Positions 17,416 through 26,233 of a DNA stretch of 64,000 nucleotides are shown here, in pieces. The position numbers were made by a program, and so were the translations under genes. Each line of letters opens with the position of its first letter. The stretch's first letter is position 1. The DNA is taken from the NCBI RefSeq assembly GCF_039596395.1, contig NZ_JBCNJT010000002.1, positions 124,001 through 188,000 of the forward strand, read 5' to 3'. The notes beneath the pieces were generated by a model. That model made no database searches, was not told the DNA's origin, and saw only the letters and a list, made by a program, of their open reading frames with translations. The stretch comes from Fluviicola sp. Lineage in GTDB: Bacteria; Bacteroidota; Bacteroidia; Flavobacteriales_D; Crocinitomicaceae.

Positions 17416-17991
17416 ATGAAAACAATCGAACACCTGAAAATTGAAAAAACCGTCTATAAGAAGCAACGGGACGAAAACGGGAATGTGATTCAGGTTCCTG
17501 AAACAAAAATGGTCGGAAGGCCACCTGAGGTTGTAAGCCAGGGAGTGCGTTTCGGATACTTCATGATCGATGTCGTATTCTTTTACATCATCACTTTTAT
17601 TATCGGAGTTGTTATCGGGATCATCGTAGTAGCAACCGGAAATGTAGAAGAATTGCGACCTGACTCGGGGCTTATCAAATTCCTGGATAAGATGGGATAC
17701 CTGATTTTCTTCCTCTATTATGCCATTTCCGAAGGGCTGGGAGGAACAACTTTAGGAAAGTTGATCTGCGGTTATACCGTAATTGATGAGTATGCCAATA
17801 AAGTTCCTTTTTCGAAAGCTTTGTTGCGCACCGTTTGCAGGTACATTCCGTTTGAAGCCTTTTCCTGCTTTGCAGAACGCGGATGGCACGACACCTTGTC
17901 TAAAACGTATGTGGTTAAAAGATCCGAAAAGGCAGAACTTCAAAAATTGATGGGTTCTTTTGAGGCTAAAGAAGCGGATATTTTAGATTAA
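17416..17991 (+). CDS. RDD-family membrane protein
   Basis: A 191-aa protein with an RDD domain: basic N-terminal region, the conserved RFGYFMIDVVFF segment beginning TM1 (about 49-70), a second TM around 95-112 and the GTTLGKLICGYTVID stretch (112-126) that follows TM2, then a third hydrophobic segment near 140-155. The usual Arg-Asp-Asp is degenerate here (RFG..ID). Some RDD proteins act in ion or osmolyte transport, but the role of this one is unknown. It is a single gene with its own terminator. Confidence 0.82.
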   Translation: MKTIEHLKIEKTVYKKQRDENGNVIQVPETKMVGRPPEVVSQGVRFGYFMIDVVFFYIITFIIGVVIGIIVVATGNVEELRPDSGLIKFLDKMGYLIFFLYYAISEGLGGTTLGKLICGYTVIDEYANKVPFSKALLRTVCRYIPFEAFSCFAERGWHDTLSKTYVVKRSEKAELQKLMGSFEAKEADILD

Positions 17992-18014
17992 AAGCTATAG
18001 AGCATATTCAGCAT

Positions 18015-18049
18015 AAAAACCTTCCGGGTCATTCCGGAAGGTTTTTTTA
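18015..18049. terminator. Bidirectional intrinsic terminator between RDD and SDR genes
   Basis: AAAAACCTTCCGG and CCGGAAGGTTTTTTT flank a 6-nt loop. Both an upstream A run and a downstream T run are present, serving the two convergent genes. Confidence 0.9.
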
Positions 18050-18083
18050 TCATATCATGATATCACGATATTGTAAAGTCGGA

Positions 18084-18845
18084 TTACAAATGTGTTCCCC
18101 CGGAAACCTCGATGCGTTGTCCGTTAATCCAACGGGATTCATTTGTACACAGGAAAGCAACCACATCCCCGATATCGTCCGGCAATCCTGCTCTTCCAAG
18201 GGCTGTAGAATCCGCAACCATTTTATTGTAGTCGGCATTATCGCGCACTGCTCCGCCACCGAAATCTGTTTCAATTGCTCCGGGCGCCACACAGTTTACA
18301 CGGATCTGACGTGGCCCCAATTCCTGAGCCAGGTATCTGGACAGTTGTTCAACCGCAGCTTTCAGTGATCCATAAACAGAATATCCCGGTGCAGTAAATC
18401 GCGCCAAACCACTGGAAATATTTACGATCCCACCTCCATCATTTACAAACGGTACGATCAATTGTGTTAATAAGAATGGTGCTTTGAAATGGATATTCAT
18501 CAAAGAGTCCACCACCGAAACTTCTGTTGCACCCAATGGTGAAGGCAGACCGATTCCGGCGTTGTTTACCAGGAAGTCAATTTTCTCCGTATTGAATTTC
18601 TCTTTTACCTGGTTTCTCAACTCAGCAACAAATGTTTCGAATGTATCCGCTTTGCTCACGTCCAAAGGAAGTGCAATTGCCTCCGCCCCTTTTGCCTGAA
18701 CTTCTGCGATTACTTTATCTGCTTCTGTTTTATTCGTGTGGTAAGTAAAGACCACATTGATTCCTTTTTCTGCCAATTTGTTTGCCATACTTCTGCCTAG
18801 TCCACGGCTTCCTCCTGTAATAAGTGCTATTTTGTTTGTTTTCAT
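18084..18845 (-). CDS. SDR-family NAD(P)-dependent oxidoreductase
   Basis: A 253-aa classical short-chain dehydrogenase. The cofactor motif is TGGSRGLG (10-17), NNAG is near 94-97, the catalytic Ser is about 144-145 in NISSG, and Tyr158/Lys162 form YxxxK (YGSLK). A basic residue after the glycine motif and the THTNK region favour NADPH. Start ATG 18845 is used; a longer frame adds an implausible 11-residue tail. The substrate cannot be inferred. The AraC-type gene lies upstream in the same direction, and a TACCTTTG box sits between them. Confidence 0.9.
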   Translation of the reverse strand: MKTNKIALITGGSRGLGRSMANKLAEKGINVVFTYHTNKTEADKVIAEVQAKGAEAIALPLDVSKADTFETFVAELRNQVKEKFNTEKIDFLVNNAGIGLPSPLGATEVSVVDSLMNIHFKAPFLLTQLIVPFVNDGGGIVNISSGLARFTAPGYSVYGSLKAAVEQLSRYLAQELGPRQIRVNCVAPGAIETDFGGGAVRDNADYNKMVADSTALGRAGLPDDIGDVVAFLCTNESRWINGQRIEVSGGTHL

Positions 18846-18864
18846 GTGTTTTAATTTGATAAAA

Positions 18865-18872
18865 CAAAGGTA
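18865..18872 (-). promoter_or_regulatory. -7 promoter element of the SDR gene
   Basis: caaaggta reads TACCTTTG on the minus strand, 19 bp before ATG 18845. Confidence 0.5.
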
Positions 18873-18927
18873 GAACACAAATCAGGGGAAGTGTTTGCAT
18901 GAAGCAATCCAACTGTTGCGAAAATCA

Positions 18928-19010
18928 ATCATAATTATCAATGAGAAAATTAGCAATTATCAAGTCATGTACGGCTTGATAATTGAGTCATTTATAATTG
19001 ATCATTAATT
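18928..19010. repeat. AATTATCAA palindromic element, copy 1, abutting the AraC stop
   Basis: Inner arms CAATTATCAAG (18954-18964) and CTTGATAATTG (18975-18985) surround a 10-nt loop. Outer arms are made of ATAATTATCAATGA and TCATTTATAATTGATCATT. The element overlaps the stop codon of the minus-strand AraC gene. Copies 2 and 3 are at 19961-20040 and 34861-34951. Confidence 0.75.
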
Positions 19011-19928
19011 CCGGAACGTATTCGGTGTAATTTGAGCGTGCTTGCGGAAGAAATTGGAAAAATGAGCCACTTCTTCAAATCCCAGGCAGTAAGCAATTTC
19101 AGAAACAGTCCAGTTGGTTTGCTTCAGCAGGATCTTTGCTTCCTGTGTAATCCGGTTCCCGATAACCTCCGTAGTGGTTCTTCCGGTATTTTCTTTCAGT
19201 ACTTTATTGAGGTGATTGACATGAACAGACAAGCGGTCCGCATAATCCTTAGCCGTTCTCAAACCGATGCGCTGCTGATTGGATTCAATGGGAAATTGCC
19301 GTTCCAGTAATTCAACAAACAGCGAAGTAACACGCTCGGAAGCAGAATGTTTCGGGTACAAAACAGAAGCCGGCTGCAATTTTTGTCCCAGATGGATGAG
19401 TTCCATCACGTAATTCCGGATCAGATCGTATTTAAATGCATAATCCGAAGTTTGCTCTGCCCGCATCTTTGAAAAAAGTGTTTGCAGGTATTCATACTCA
19501 CTTTCAGATAATTCAAATACCGGAACACTTCCCGGGCTGAAGATCGGAAGTTCATCCAGAATAAAGCCGGTATTCGCTCTGGTAATAAAATCCGGGCTGA
19601 AAACACAAAATACCGCGCTGTGACTGTCATCTTCAGACGTATAGTTGTAAGGAACTTTCGGTGTAGCAAAAAGCAAGGCATACTTCTCAACATCAATGAC
19701 TTTATCTGCGTATTCGGCCGTACTTTTCCCCGAAATCAAACTGATCTTGTAATACAAACGCCGGTTGTAAGGCATTTTGCCTTTCTTGCCATTATTCTGT
19801 GCAAGCAATTCGTTGGTATCAAACACATTGAATTGCCCCAACTCTTTACTGATTCCTTCCGGAACAAGAGCTGAACCGTTGATATTACAGATCGATTGAT
19901 AAAACTCTTCCAGGCTGATGAACTCCAT
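19005..19928 (-). CDS. AraC-family transcriptional regulator
   Basis: A protein of about 307 aa from ATG 19928 (a TTG lies five codons earlier). The C-terminal 100 residues form a double helix-turn-helix of the AraC/XylS type: KDYADRLSVHVNHLNKVLKENTGRTT is the first HTH region and WTVSEIAYCLGFEEVAHFSNFFRKHAQITPNTFR the second, with the usual GF.....FxxxFRK...TP pattern. The N-terminal part is cupin-like and probably senses a ligand. It may control the SDR gene just downstream in the same direction, but no operator is visible. Confidence 0.9.
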   Translation of the reverse strand: MEFISLEEFYQSICNINGSALVPEGISKELGQFNVFDTNELLAQNNGKKGKMPYNRRLYYKISLISGKSTAEYADKVIDVEKYALLFATPKVPYNYTSEDDSHSAVFCVFSPDFITRANTGFILDELPIFSPGSVPVFELSESEYEYLQTLFSKMRAEQTSDYAFKYDLIRNYVMELIHLGQKLQPASVLYPKHSASERVTSLFVELLERQFPIESNQQRIGLRTAKDYADRLSVHVNHLNKVLKENTGRTTTEVIGNRITQEAKILLKQTNWTVSEIAYCLGFEEVAHFSNFFRKHAQITPNTFRN

Positions 19929-19960
19929 AACTGTGAATTGCAAAATTCAAATATACGGAG

Positions 19961-20040
19961 ATTAATTATCAATTATAAATGTTGTAATTATCAGAAAGAT
20001 TTACTCTTGATAATTGATAATTACCTCATTCATCATTCTA
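19961..20040. repeat. AATTATCAA palindromic element, copy 2, abutting the DUF885 stop
   Basis: TTAATTATCAATTATAAATG and GTAATTATCA are answered by TGATAATTGATAATTAC and a CATTCATCATT tail; the element ends on the DUF885 stop codon. Same word order as the copies at 18928 and 34861. Confidence 0.75.
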
Positions 20041-21762
20041 TTTAGCCAGCATCATCGCGCGGATATCTCTCACGGGGGCGCTTCCGTAACCCAGGAATTT
20101 TTCGTGGAAGGCTTTCAGGTTAAATGCTTTCCCTTCTTTTTTCTTCCATTCCTCGCGCAGACTGCAGATTTCCGTAAAACCGGTAAAGTAACTGCATAAT
20201 TGCACCTGGCTTAAAGTTGCCCGTTTCCATTTTCCTTCGGCTTCAGCTTGTTGCTGATAAGCTTCATTGATCAGCAAATTCATCGCTTGTTCTTTACTGA
20301 AATGAAGGTTATGCACCGAATAATCCAAAATCGTGTTGCAGGTTGTTCTTAAATTCCATTTGTAGTACATCAGCCACATTTCCGGACTATTTCCTCCATA
20401 CCCGTTTTCAAGCATCATCAATTCCGTATAGACCGCCCAACCTTCTACCATTGCCCCATTGCCGAAAATGGATTTGATGATACTCGGTGAATTGTTGCTG
20501 TAAATCAACTGCGTGTAATGCCCCGGAACTGCTTCGTGAATATTCAGGATCTGCAGCACATAGTGATTATACTCGCGCAAATAACTTTCCGATTTCTCTG
20601 CCGGCCAACCGTTCATACTTCCAACATTGTAATACGTATTCCCGCCTTTGTCATACGGCCCGGGAGCAGAAATGGAAGCTCCTGCAACTCCCGCCATGTA
20701 ATCCGGTTCGCGGCGAACAACCAGTGGTTTCTTCGGGTCCAGGTAAATGAGGTTTTTGTCTTTTACAAATTTCTCCAGCTGCGGAATCTGCTTTTCAATG
20801 TCTTTCTGGAAATTTTCCGGCGTTGTATGCTGCAGGGAAATCTGGTCGATCAGTTGCCTGACCAATTCATACCCGTTTGCCGGCATCGGCCTATCCCCCA
20901 TGTGCTTATCCCAAATCTGAATAGCAATGTCCATCATTTTCTGATGCAGTTCTTCCTTATGAGCCAGGGCACTTTGGTAGATTTCCTTCGCCGATTTATC
21001 CGACTGGATATCAAACTCAAATTTCTTCGCATACAATTTCGTTCCCAGGCGGAAACTTCGCGGGTTCGGATTCGGCAGTTTTTCGAGCCAGTTGGCGTAG
21101 TCATTGATTGCCTGAATGGCCGCTTCACTGCGATTTAGTAATTCGGCTTTTTCAGCGGAGGTCAATTTACTCTTTTCCAATGCAGCGGGTAAATCCGCAG
21201 AGAAAACCGACAATCCGCCACGATTTTGTTCAATGGCAAGTTGAGTATGTTCTTTTGTCGGGTTTTTGATATTCTTTTTTGCAGCAGCGTAATAAGCCGG
21301 AACATTTTTCAAGCGGATGGAGAAATTGGTTAATCGCTCGTCCAATGGAGCATAATTATTGCCCAGCATTTCGGCAAAACCACCGCAAACATTGTAATTA
21401 GACGGATTCCATTCCCCGGATTTCAACTCTTCACGCTCCCAATTAGCTCCATCCAGGTAATTGCGGATCAATTTCCAATCAATCTGGTTTGCTTCGGAAA
21501 GTTCTCCGGACTGGAATTCATTGAGCTGTTCCAACTCTTTCTGTACAAACCGCCGCTCTTTTTCCTCCCGTGCTTTGTCTGGTATAACCAGCACAGAATC
21601 GTATTTGTGATAACCCGTACTGCTCGCCCATCCGGGATTCATTTCCCACAAACGCAGTACAAATGCTTCTTTGTATTGGTCAAATTCAGCATCTTTGTTC
21701 ACTTTTTCTTCCTGGCACGCAGCCAAAACACCAATCATTGCACAAAAAAACCATTTTTTCAT
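20038..21762 (-). CDS. DUF885 family lipoprotein (putative metallopeptidase)
   Basis: A 574-aa lipoprotein: signal peptide with lipobox LAAC (C16), then a DUF885 domain covering the rest. The family signature NIHEAVPGHYTQ at roughly residue 415 has a metal-ligand HE..xxH arrangement; DUF885 members are thought to be gluzincin-related peptidases but few are characterised. A downstream Glu for a metal site is plausible in MVEGWAVYTELMML. Exported and membrane-anchored. It lies 30 bp after the DUF6265/YCII gene in the same direction, a likely operon. Confidence 0.85.
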   Translation of the reverse strand: MKKWFFCAMIGVLAACQEEKVNKDAEFDQYKEAFVLRLWEMNPGWASSTGYHKYDSVLVIPDKAREEKERRFVQKELEQLNEFQSGELSEANQIDWKLIRNYLDGANWEREELKSGEWNPSNYNVCGGFAEMLGNNYAPLDERLTNFSIRLKNVPAYYAAAKKNIKNPTKEHTQLAIEQNRGGLSVFSADLPAALEKSKLTSAEKAELLNRSEAAIQAINDYANWLEKLPNPNPRSFRLGTKLYAKKFEFDIQSDKSAKEIYQSALAHKEELHQKMMDIAIQIWDKHMGDRPMPANGYELVRQLIDQISLQHTTPENFQKDIEKQIPQLEKFVKDKNLIYLDPKKPLVVRREPDYMAGVAGASISAPGPYDKGGNTYYNVGSMNGWPAEKSESYLREYNHYVLQILNIHEAVPGHYTQLIYSNNSPSIIKSIFGNGAMVEGWAVYTELMMLENGYGGNSPEMWLMYYKWNLRTTCNTILDYSVHNLHFSKEQAMNLLINEAYQQQAEAEGKWKRATLSQVQLCSYFTGFTEICSLREEWKKKEGKAFNLKAFHEKFLGYGSAPVRDIRAMMLAK

Positions 21763-21792
21763 CCCGAAAATTTTAGATAAGAATACGGATTA

Positions 21793-22659
21793 TTAAAATT
21801 TCTTCCGCCAGATTTTATCGGAAGCTTCCAAATATTCAGGCAATGCCGCTGAACCATACCAGGGAATGATGTCGTAAGCAAGAAGCCCCGAGTTAACAGC
21901 AGGATCTGTTTTCAGCAAAGCCTCCGCCTCTTCTGTTGTGGCAACGTTGAAAATGAACAAGCCGCGATAAGTCAGACTATTTTTCCCGAAAGGACCTGCA
22001 ACGATTAATTTCCCTTCATCTACCAGGCGGCCGATATTTCCCATGTGGCCTGTGAAACAGCTATCGATGTATTTTTTATCCGTGGTGGTATTCGATCCGG
22101 TTTTCAAAACAACAAACAGGTAGCTTTTCATACCGTGATCGTCGCCTTTTAGTTTTTCAGCCAATGTTTTGTCGTAATTCGGGTTATCCGTCGTGTTTTC
22201 TTCTTTCACAGTAAAAAGTGCCGGCTTCGTCTTCTTCATTTTAAAACTGAAGCCGGTATTTTTTTCGCCGGAAACCTGTACAAAAATTTCCGTGGAGGAA
22301 ATCATGCGGTAAGAGATCTTTTTCGGAAAATCATGGGCTTTGTTTTCGAACACAAACCCGGAATCCGAAGCTACAAGCTTAAATTCCACCGGCTTTCCGT
22401 TATTCTGGCCTATCACAGTAGGAATATAGAACGTTCCATCTTTTCGCTGCACCAGATCGAGGTATTCGTTCATCTTGATTTCGCCGTTTTTTACTTCGTA
22501 AGAATATCCTTTCAGGGAAGTGGAAGACAATTTATCCCAATGCTCATAGGTCGTTTGATCTTCGGACAACCAGGTTCCGACAAGAAAATCCGGAAATTTA
22601 TTTTGTGTAAAAGCGGTGCCGGATAAACCAAGCAGCCATACGAATAAGAGCTTTTTCAT
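21793..22659 (-). CDS. Exported DUF6265 and YCII-like fusion protein
   Basis: A 288-aa protein with signal peptide 1-18. Residues about 24-145 resemble DUF6265 (FLVGTWLSEDQTTYEHWDKL ... GFVFENKAHDFPKKISYR). Residues about 175-280 resemble a YCII/dimeric alpha-beta barrel domain (KSYLFVVLKTG ... DEGKLIVAGPFG ... LAYDIIPWYGSA). Neither domain has an assigned reaction in this context. The combination in one exported polypeptide is unusual as far as I know. First gene of an operon with the DUF885 lipoprotein; a TATTTTTG box is 20 bp upstream. Confidence 0.75.
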   Translation of the reverse strand: MKKLLFVWLLGLSGTAFTQNKFPDFLVGTWLSEDQTTYEHWDKLSSTSLKGYSYEVKNGEIKMNEYLDLVQRKDGTFYIPTVIGQNNGKPVEFKLVASDSGFVFENKAHDFPKKISYRMISSTEIFVQVSGEKNTGFSFKMKKTKPALFTVKEENTTDNPNYDKTLAEKLKGDDHGMKSYLFVVLKTGSNTTTDKKYIDSCFTGHMGNIGRLVDEGKLIVAGPFGKNSLTYRGLFIFNVATTEEAEALLKTDPAVNSGLLAYDIIPWYGSAALPEYLEASDKIWRKKF

Positions 22660-22678
22660 AAGTAATCGGTCTGTCTTT

Positions 22679-22686
22679 CAAAAATA
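22679..22686 (-). promoter_or_regulatory. -7 promoter element of the DUF6265/YCII operon
   Basis: caaaaata reads TATTTTTG on the minus strand, 20 bp before the ATG at 22659. Confidence 0.45.
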
Positions 22687-22738
22687 AGGAAATAAAGACC
22701 ATAAAACTTACGCGATTCAGATTAAAACTCCCGTAATT

Positions 22739-22847
22739 TCCCGCAGACGAACACAGAGGAACACAGAAGAATAGCTATAAAACCGAATAGGTATATAGTT
22801 TAGAAAATCTTATTGCCTATGTTTCTATGTGACCTATTGTGGTTCCT
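22739..22847. repeat. CACAGAGG/ATAGAAACATAGG imperfect palindrome
   Basis: The spacer between the DUF6265 start and the J-domain gene stop contains ACACAGAGGAACACAGAAG and, inverted further on, CCTATGTTTCTATGTGACC. The word set resembles the element at 7068-7137. Confidence 0.5.
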
Positions 22848-23297
22848 TTAAGCTTCTACCGTTCCCTTACTCGCCATGCGGTAAGTGTGCGTAGTAAAAA
22901 TGTGCCTGCGGGCAAAACGCTCGGGAGTCGGTGATTGCGCTAATTTTTTGTAAGTGTTATTCGGAACACCGAAATACTCGAACACCTGTCCGTTGAGGAA
23001 AGTTACTTTTAAGGTCAGGCCCTTGTAGTGAAAATCAGCAATCATGGAGGTGTTGATCGTTTCCTGGTATTCTTCGAAGTTCTGCTCTAATGTTTCAGGT
23101 GCGATACTGACCAAAAAATGGTACGCATCGATGATCTCCAAACTTCTTTTTTCAGCTTCCGCTCTCAAGGGATCATCTTCCAGGAATTTATCCGGGTGCC
23201 ACTCTTTTACCAGTTTGCGGTAAGTGGTTTTCAATTGAGCCAAAGTAACTTCCTCTTCTACCTGGAAGAGTTTTTTATATGCTGCAATGCGTTTCAT
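22848..23297 (-). CDS. J-domain protein with C-terminal KTSC domain
   Basis: A 149-aa protein from ATG 23297 (an upstream TTG is less likely). Residues about 5-70 form a J domain with the Hsp70-stimulating HPD motif in KEWHPDKF, followed by helix IV. Residues about 85-145 look like a KTSC domain (STMIADFHYKGLTLKVTFLNG then VFEYFGVPNNTYKKLAQSPT). KTSC domains occur in small bacterial proteins and are implicated in nucleic-acid-related contexts. The fusion suggests a DnaK co-chaperone with a dedicated client or location. Downstream of the DEAD helicase in the same direction, 96 bp apart. Confidence 0.8.
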   Translation of the reverse strand: MKRIAAYKKLFQVEEEVTLAQLKTTYRKLVKEWHPDKFLEDDPLRAEAEKRSLEIIDAYHFLVSIAPETLEQNFEEYQETINTSMIADFHYKGLTLKVTFLNGQVFEYFGVPNNTYKKLAQSPTPERFARRHIFTTHTYRMASKGTVEA

Positions 23298-23393
23298 CTT
23301 TTGTGGATTTTTAGACAACAAGATTCCAGGATGTTACAACTGAAATTCCGGTCTGATTGTATTTTAATTTGTCTTTATTGGTTTGGGACAGGA

Positions 23394-24536
23394 TCAATAT
23401 CCGTGAAGATCCAATTGGTCTGTCTCTTCAAACGGAACCTGTTTTCCCATTTTCTTTTGAATAATTTTAAAATGATGTTCATCATCAGGAGACACGAAAG
23501 TCAGGGCTTCACCGCTTGCTTCAGCTCTTCCCGTTCTACCGATCCGGTGCACAAAATCTTTAGGCGAACGCGGTAATTCGTAGTTGATCACAAAAGGTAA
23601 AAACTCAATATCAATTCCACGGGCAATTAAATCCGTAGCAACCATTACTTTTAAATGTCCGGCTTTGAAATTACGCATCACGCGGGTTCTCGCATCCTGA
23701 CTTTTCTTACTGTGAATGGCCTGGGCATCGATGTTGTTTTTACGCAATTTCTCAACAACCTGATCTGCCTTGAAAGTAGAACTGGTAAATACCAGCACTT
23801 GTTTCATGTTGCGCGAACGAATCAAATAGCGAAGCAGAGGTCCTTTTCGATCATCCGAAACACGAAAAGCCGTTTGTTGGATCAAGTCAATGGAATCGGC
23901 TTCTTTTTCAATCTTCAGCACAATCGGATTGTGTAAAACCAGTTGCGTGATTTCAGATACTTTATCATTTAAGGTTGCCGAAAACAATAAGTTCTGACGT
24001 TTCTTCGGTATCCAACCCAAAATGCGTTTCATCTCTTCCTGAAAATCCAGGTTCAGCAATTTATCTGCCTCATCCAGCACCAGCGATTTCAGAGTACCTA
24101 ATTGGATGGCATTGGATTCTGCCAGTTCGATTAACCGGCCGGGAGTTGCAATTAGAATGGAAACGCCCATCATGGCTTTCATTTGCGGATTGATGGAAAC
24201 TCCACCATAAACGGCTTTTACTTTTTGCGGTTCCGGAAAGGAGCGGGCAAATTCTTTGAACACTTCTTCCACCTGGATCGCTAATTCGCGAGTCGGAACC
24301 AGGATTAATGATTGAATGTGACGGTTCTTTGCTTTTTCAGCCTTCGAAAGCATGGTTAAAATCGGGAGTGCATAACTGGCCGTTTTTCCGGAACCTGTCG
24401 GTGCAATTCCCAGAACATCTTTCCCTGTAAGAATCGCCGGAATAGCCTGGTCCTGAATCGGTGTCGGCTTTTCATAGTTCATTTCGGTTAAGGCTTTCAA
24501 TAAAAATGGCGATAAGCCGAAAGAAGAAAATGACAT
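23394..24536 (-). CDS. DEAD-box RNA helicase
   Basis: A 380-aa ATP-dependent RNA helicase core with almost no C-terminal extension. Q motif PTPIQ (24-28), Walker A APTGSGKT (45-52), motif Ia PTRELA, DEAD in VLDEADKLL, SAT in FSATLND, motif V ATDLIARGID and motif VI HRIGRTGRA are all visible. RhlE/DbpA-type enzymes act in ribosome assembly, cold adaptation or RNA decay; the short tail gives no clue to the target. A TACCTTTG box lies 20 bp upstream. Confidence 0.95.
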   Translation of the reverse strand: MSFSSFGLSPFLLKALTEMNYEKPTPIQDQAIPAILTGKDVLGIAPTGSGKTASYALPILTMLSKAEKAKNRHIQSLILVPTRELAIQVEEVFKEFARSFPEPQKVKAVYGGVSINPQMKAMMGVSILIATPGRLIELAESNAIQLGTLKSLVLDEADKLLNLDFQEEMKRILGWIPKKRQNLLFSATLNDKVSEITQLVLHNPIVLKIEKEADSIDLIQQTAFRVSDDRKGPLLRYLIRSRNMKQVLVFTSSTFKADQVVEKLRKNNIDAQAIHSKKSQDARTRVMRNFKAGHLKVMVATDLIARGIDIEFLPFVINYELPRSPKDFVHRIGRTGRAEASGEALTFVSPDDEHHFKIIQKKMGKQVPFEETDQLDLHGY

Positions 24537-24555
24537 CCTGTTTTATTTAAGGATG

Positions 24556-24563
24556 CAAAGGTA
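24556..24563 (-). promoter_or_regulatory. -7 promoter element of the DEAD helicase
   Basis: caaaggta reads TACCTTTG on the minus strand, 19 bp before ATG 24536. Confidence 0.5.
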
Positions 24564-24615
24564 CTGAAATTTTATTGGTGAACACAATCAGGCTCTTACA
24601 GGTAACTTCTTCCGT

Positions 24616-26100
24616 TTACCGGACCAAATGTAAAAAACCCTGTTTGCTGAATTGCTCCGTTTCCAGAACATTGGAATATATCAGGGTGTAAAAATATACA
24701 CCTTCGGCAGCCTGGCTTCCGTTGATTCTTCCATCCCAGTTCGGGTAATCATTGTCTACATAATACACCGGGTTTCCCCACCGGTTGAAAATGGTAAACT
24801 GCTGCACTTTTACCCACTGTTTGGAAGGCATAATCAGGTTGAATAGTTCGTTGTTGTTTCCTGAATCATTGTTCGGAGTAAATATGTTGGGTATGGTCAC
24901 AACCGGGTCACAATACATTTCAACCACCACGGAATCCCTGGATTCACAACCCAGAAGGGGCTCTGTCATGTCAATGAAATACCAGCCCTGCGCACTTAAA
25001 TCGTTCGGCACAGGATAGGTCGGTTGTGTAAGCATGGGCGGCGACCAAAAATTAGTCACAGACGGATCCGGTGATCCCGTGAGGACCAAATCAGCCGTAT
25101 CCGGACAATAATGAATCACTTGTCCTCCATAAGTTATTTCGGGATTCGGAACGATTGTTACAGTCGAAGTAGCACTTAAATCGTGGTTATTGAACGATAC
25201 TTCCAGCGTATAAACTCCGGACTGATCAATCCATATGAGTGTATCATCGAGATTCAGCGGATTGGGAAAATCAATGGTATTCCAGTTTACCAGCGTGTCG
25301 CCGTTCGGAGCAATCCAGCGGTAACTTGTCAGATTATCAGTATAAAAGCTTAAAAAATGTGTGGTATCACCCTCGCAAAACGAAACATCATCCAGTTCAA
25401 GCGATGTTTGCGGAAAACAAATTTGCTGCAGGTTTGTAGAACCTCCGGTAGATGCTGTAAATCCCCATACCACATTCGGATCTCCGCCAAAAATGTCTGT
25501 GACAATATCACCGGTATAAGAAAGTCTCAGAGCTCCGTCAAAGTACATATCCAACTGATGGTCTGTGGAATTCCATACGACACGCGTTTGATGAAAAGTT
25601 CCGTCTTCGACATTCAGTCCGCCGACAGACAAAGGAACCGAAGAAACCAGCGGCGCCGCCTGATTTCCGTTCATATAAAGCCCGGTATGGTCTTCCGGGA
25701 TATCATCCACACCTACGCCGTTATCCCAGGTATCGTACTCAATTGCAATGGAAGGGATAATTCCTACATATCCGATTCCTCCTCCCACACTTCCAAATTG
25801 CACAGTAGCCGGACTTCTCATCACAAAGGCAAACCCATCCGCTCCGTTCGCATCGTGAGTTCCAAGTGTCAGGCAAAAAACGGCATCAAATGAATTGGAA
25901 AGGTCAATGGTATTCAAATCCCAGACCGCTCCGGCCTGATTGGTCACATCGTCCGTAAGCGTAAAACAACTGTCTACGGAAGTGCAAACGGCAGAAGTAA
26001 TCGTCGGTATTCCATAACTATCTCCGACAGTTACGTAATTCTGAGCCTGAGAAACCAGTGTAAGCAGCACGGAAAATGCCAGTAGTATTCGTTTTTTCAT
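24616..26100 (-). CDS. Secreted L-type lectin-like protein with T9SS type B domain
   Basis: A 494-aa protein from ATG 26100; signal peptide about 1-20 (ending VSQAQ). Residues about 25-230 resemble a legume/L-type lectin jelly roll (FDAVFCLTLGTHDANGADGFAFVM ... SIAIEYDTWDNG ... HQTRVVWNSTDHQLDMYFDG), including the Asp-Gly and D-T-W-D-N positions used for metal and sugar contact. An Ig/PKD-like region follows. The last 90 residues (IPNIFTPNNDSGNN ... FNRWGNPVYY ... AEGVYFYTLIYSN) are a gliding-motility-associated (T9SS type B) sorting domain. A glycan-binding surface protein is the likely role. Confidence 0.87.
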   Translation of the reverse strand: MKKRILLAFSVLLTLVSQAQNYVTVGDSYGIPTITSAVCTSVDSCFTLTDDVTNQAGAVWDLNTIDLSNSFDAVFCLTLGTHDANGADGFAFVMRSPATVQFGSVGGGIGYVGIIPSIAIEYDTWDNGVGVDDIPEDHTGLYMNGNQAAPLVSSVPLSVGGLNVEDGTFHQTRVVWNSTDHQLDMYFDGALRLSYTGDIVTDIFGGDPNVVWGFTASTGGSTNLQQICFPQTSLELDDVSFCEGDTTHFLSFYTDNLTSYRWIAPNGDTLVNWNTIDFPNPLNLDDTLIWIDQSGVYTLEVSFNNHDLSATSTVTIVPNPEITYGGQVIHYCPDTADLVLTGSPDPSVTNFWSPPMLTQPTYPVPNDLSAQGWYFIDMTEPLLGCESRDSVVVEMYCDPVVTIPNIFTPNNDSGNNNELFNLIMPSKQWVKVQQFTIFNRWGNPVYYVDNDYPNWDGRINGSQAAEGVYFYTLIYSNVLETEQFSKQGFLHLVR

Positions 26101-26233
26101 AGCAGACAAATATGAGGTGCGAGTTTCGATGTTATAAAGAAATCAAATTATTGTAAAAAGTACAATTAGTTTTGCAAAAAACATCACTTTGTCGTTTTTT
26201 TCTGCCTGAATACTTTTAAAAATGATCTGGTTT

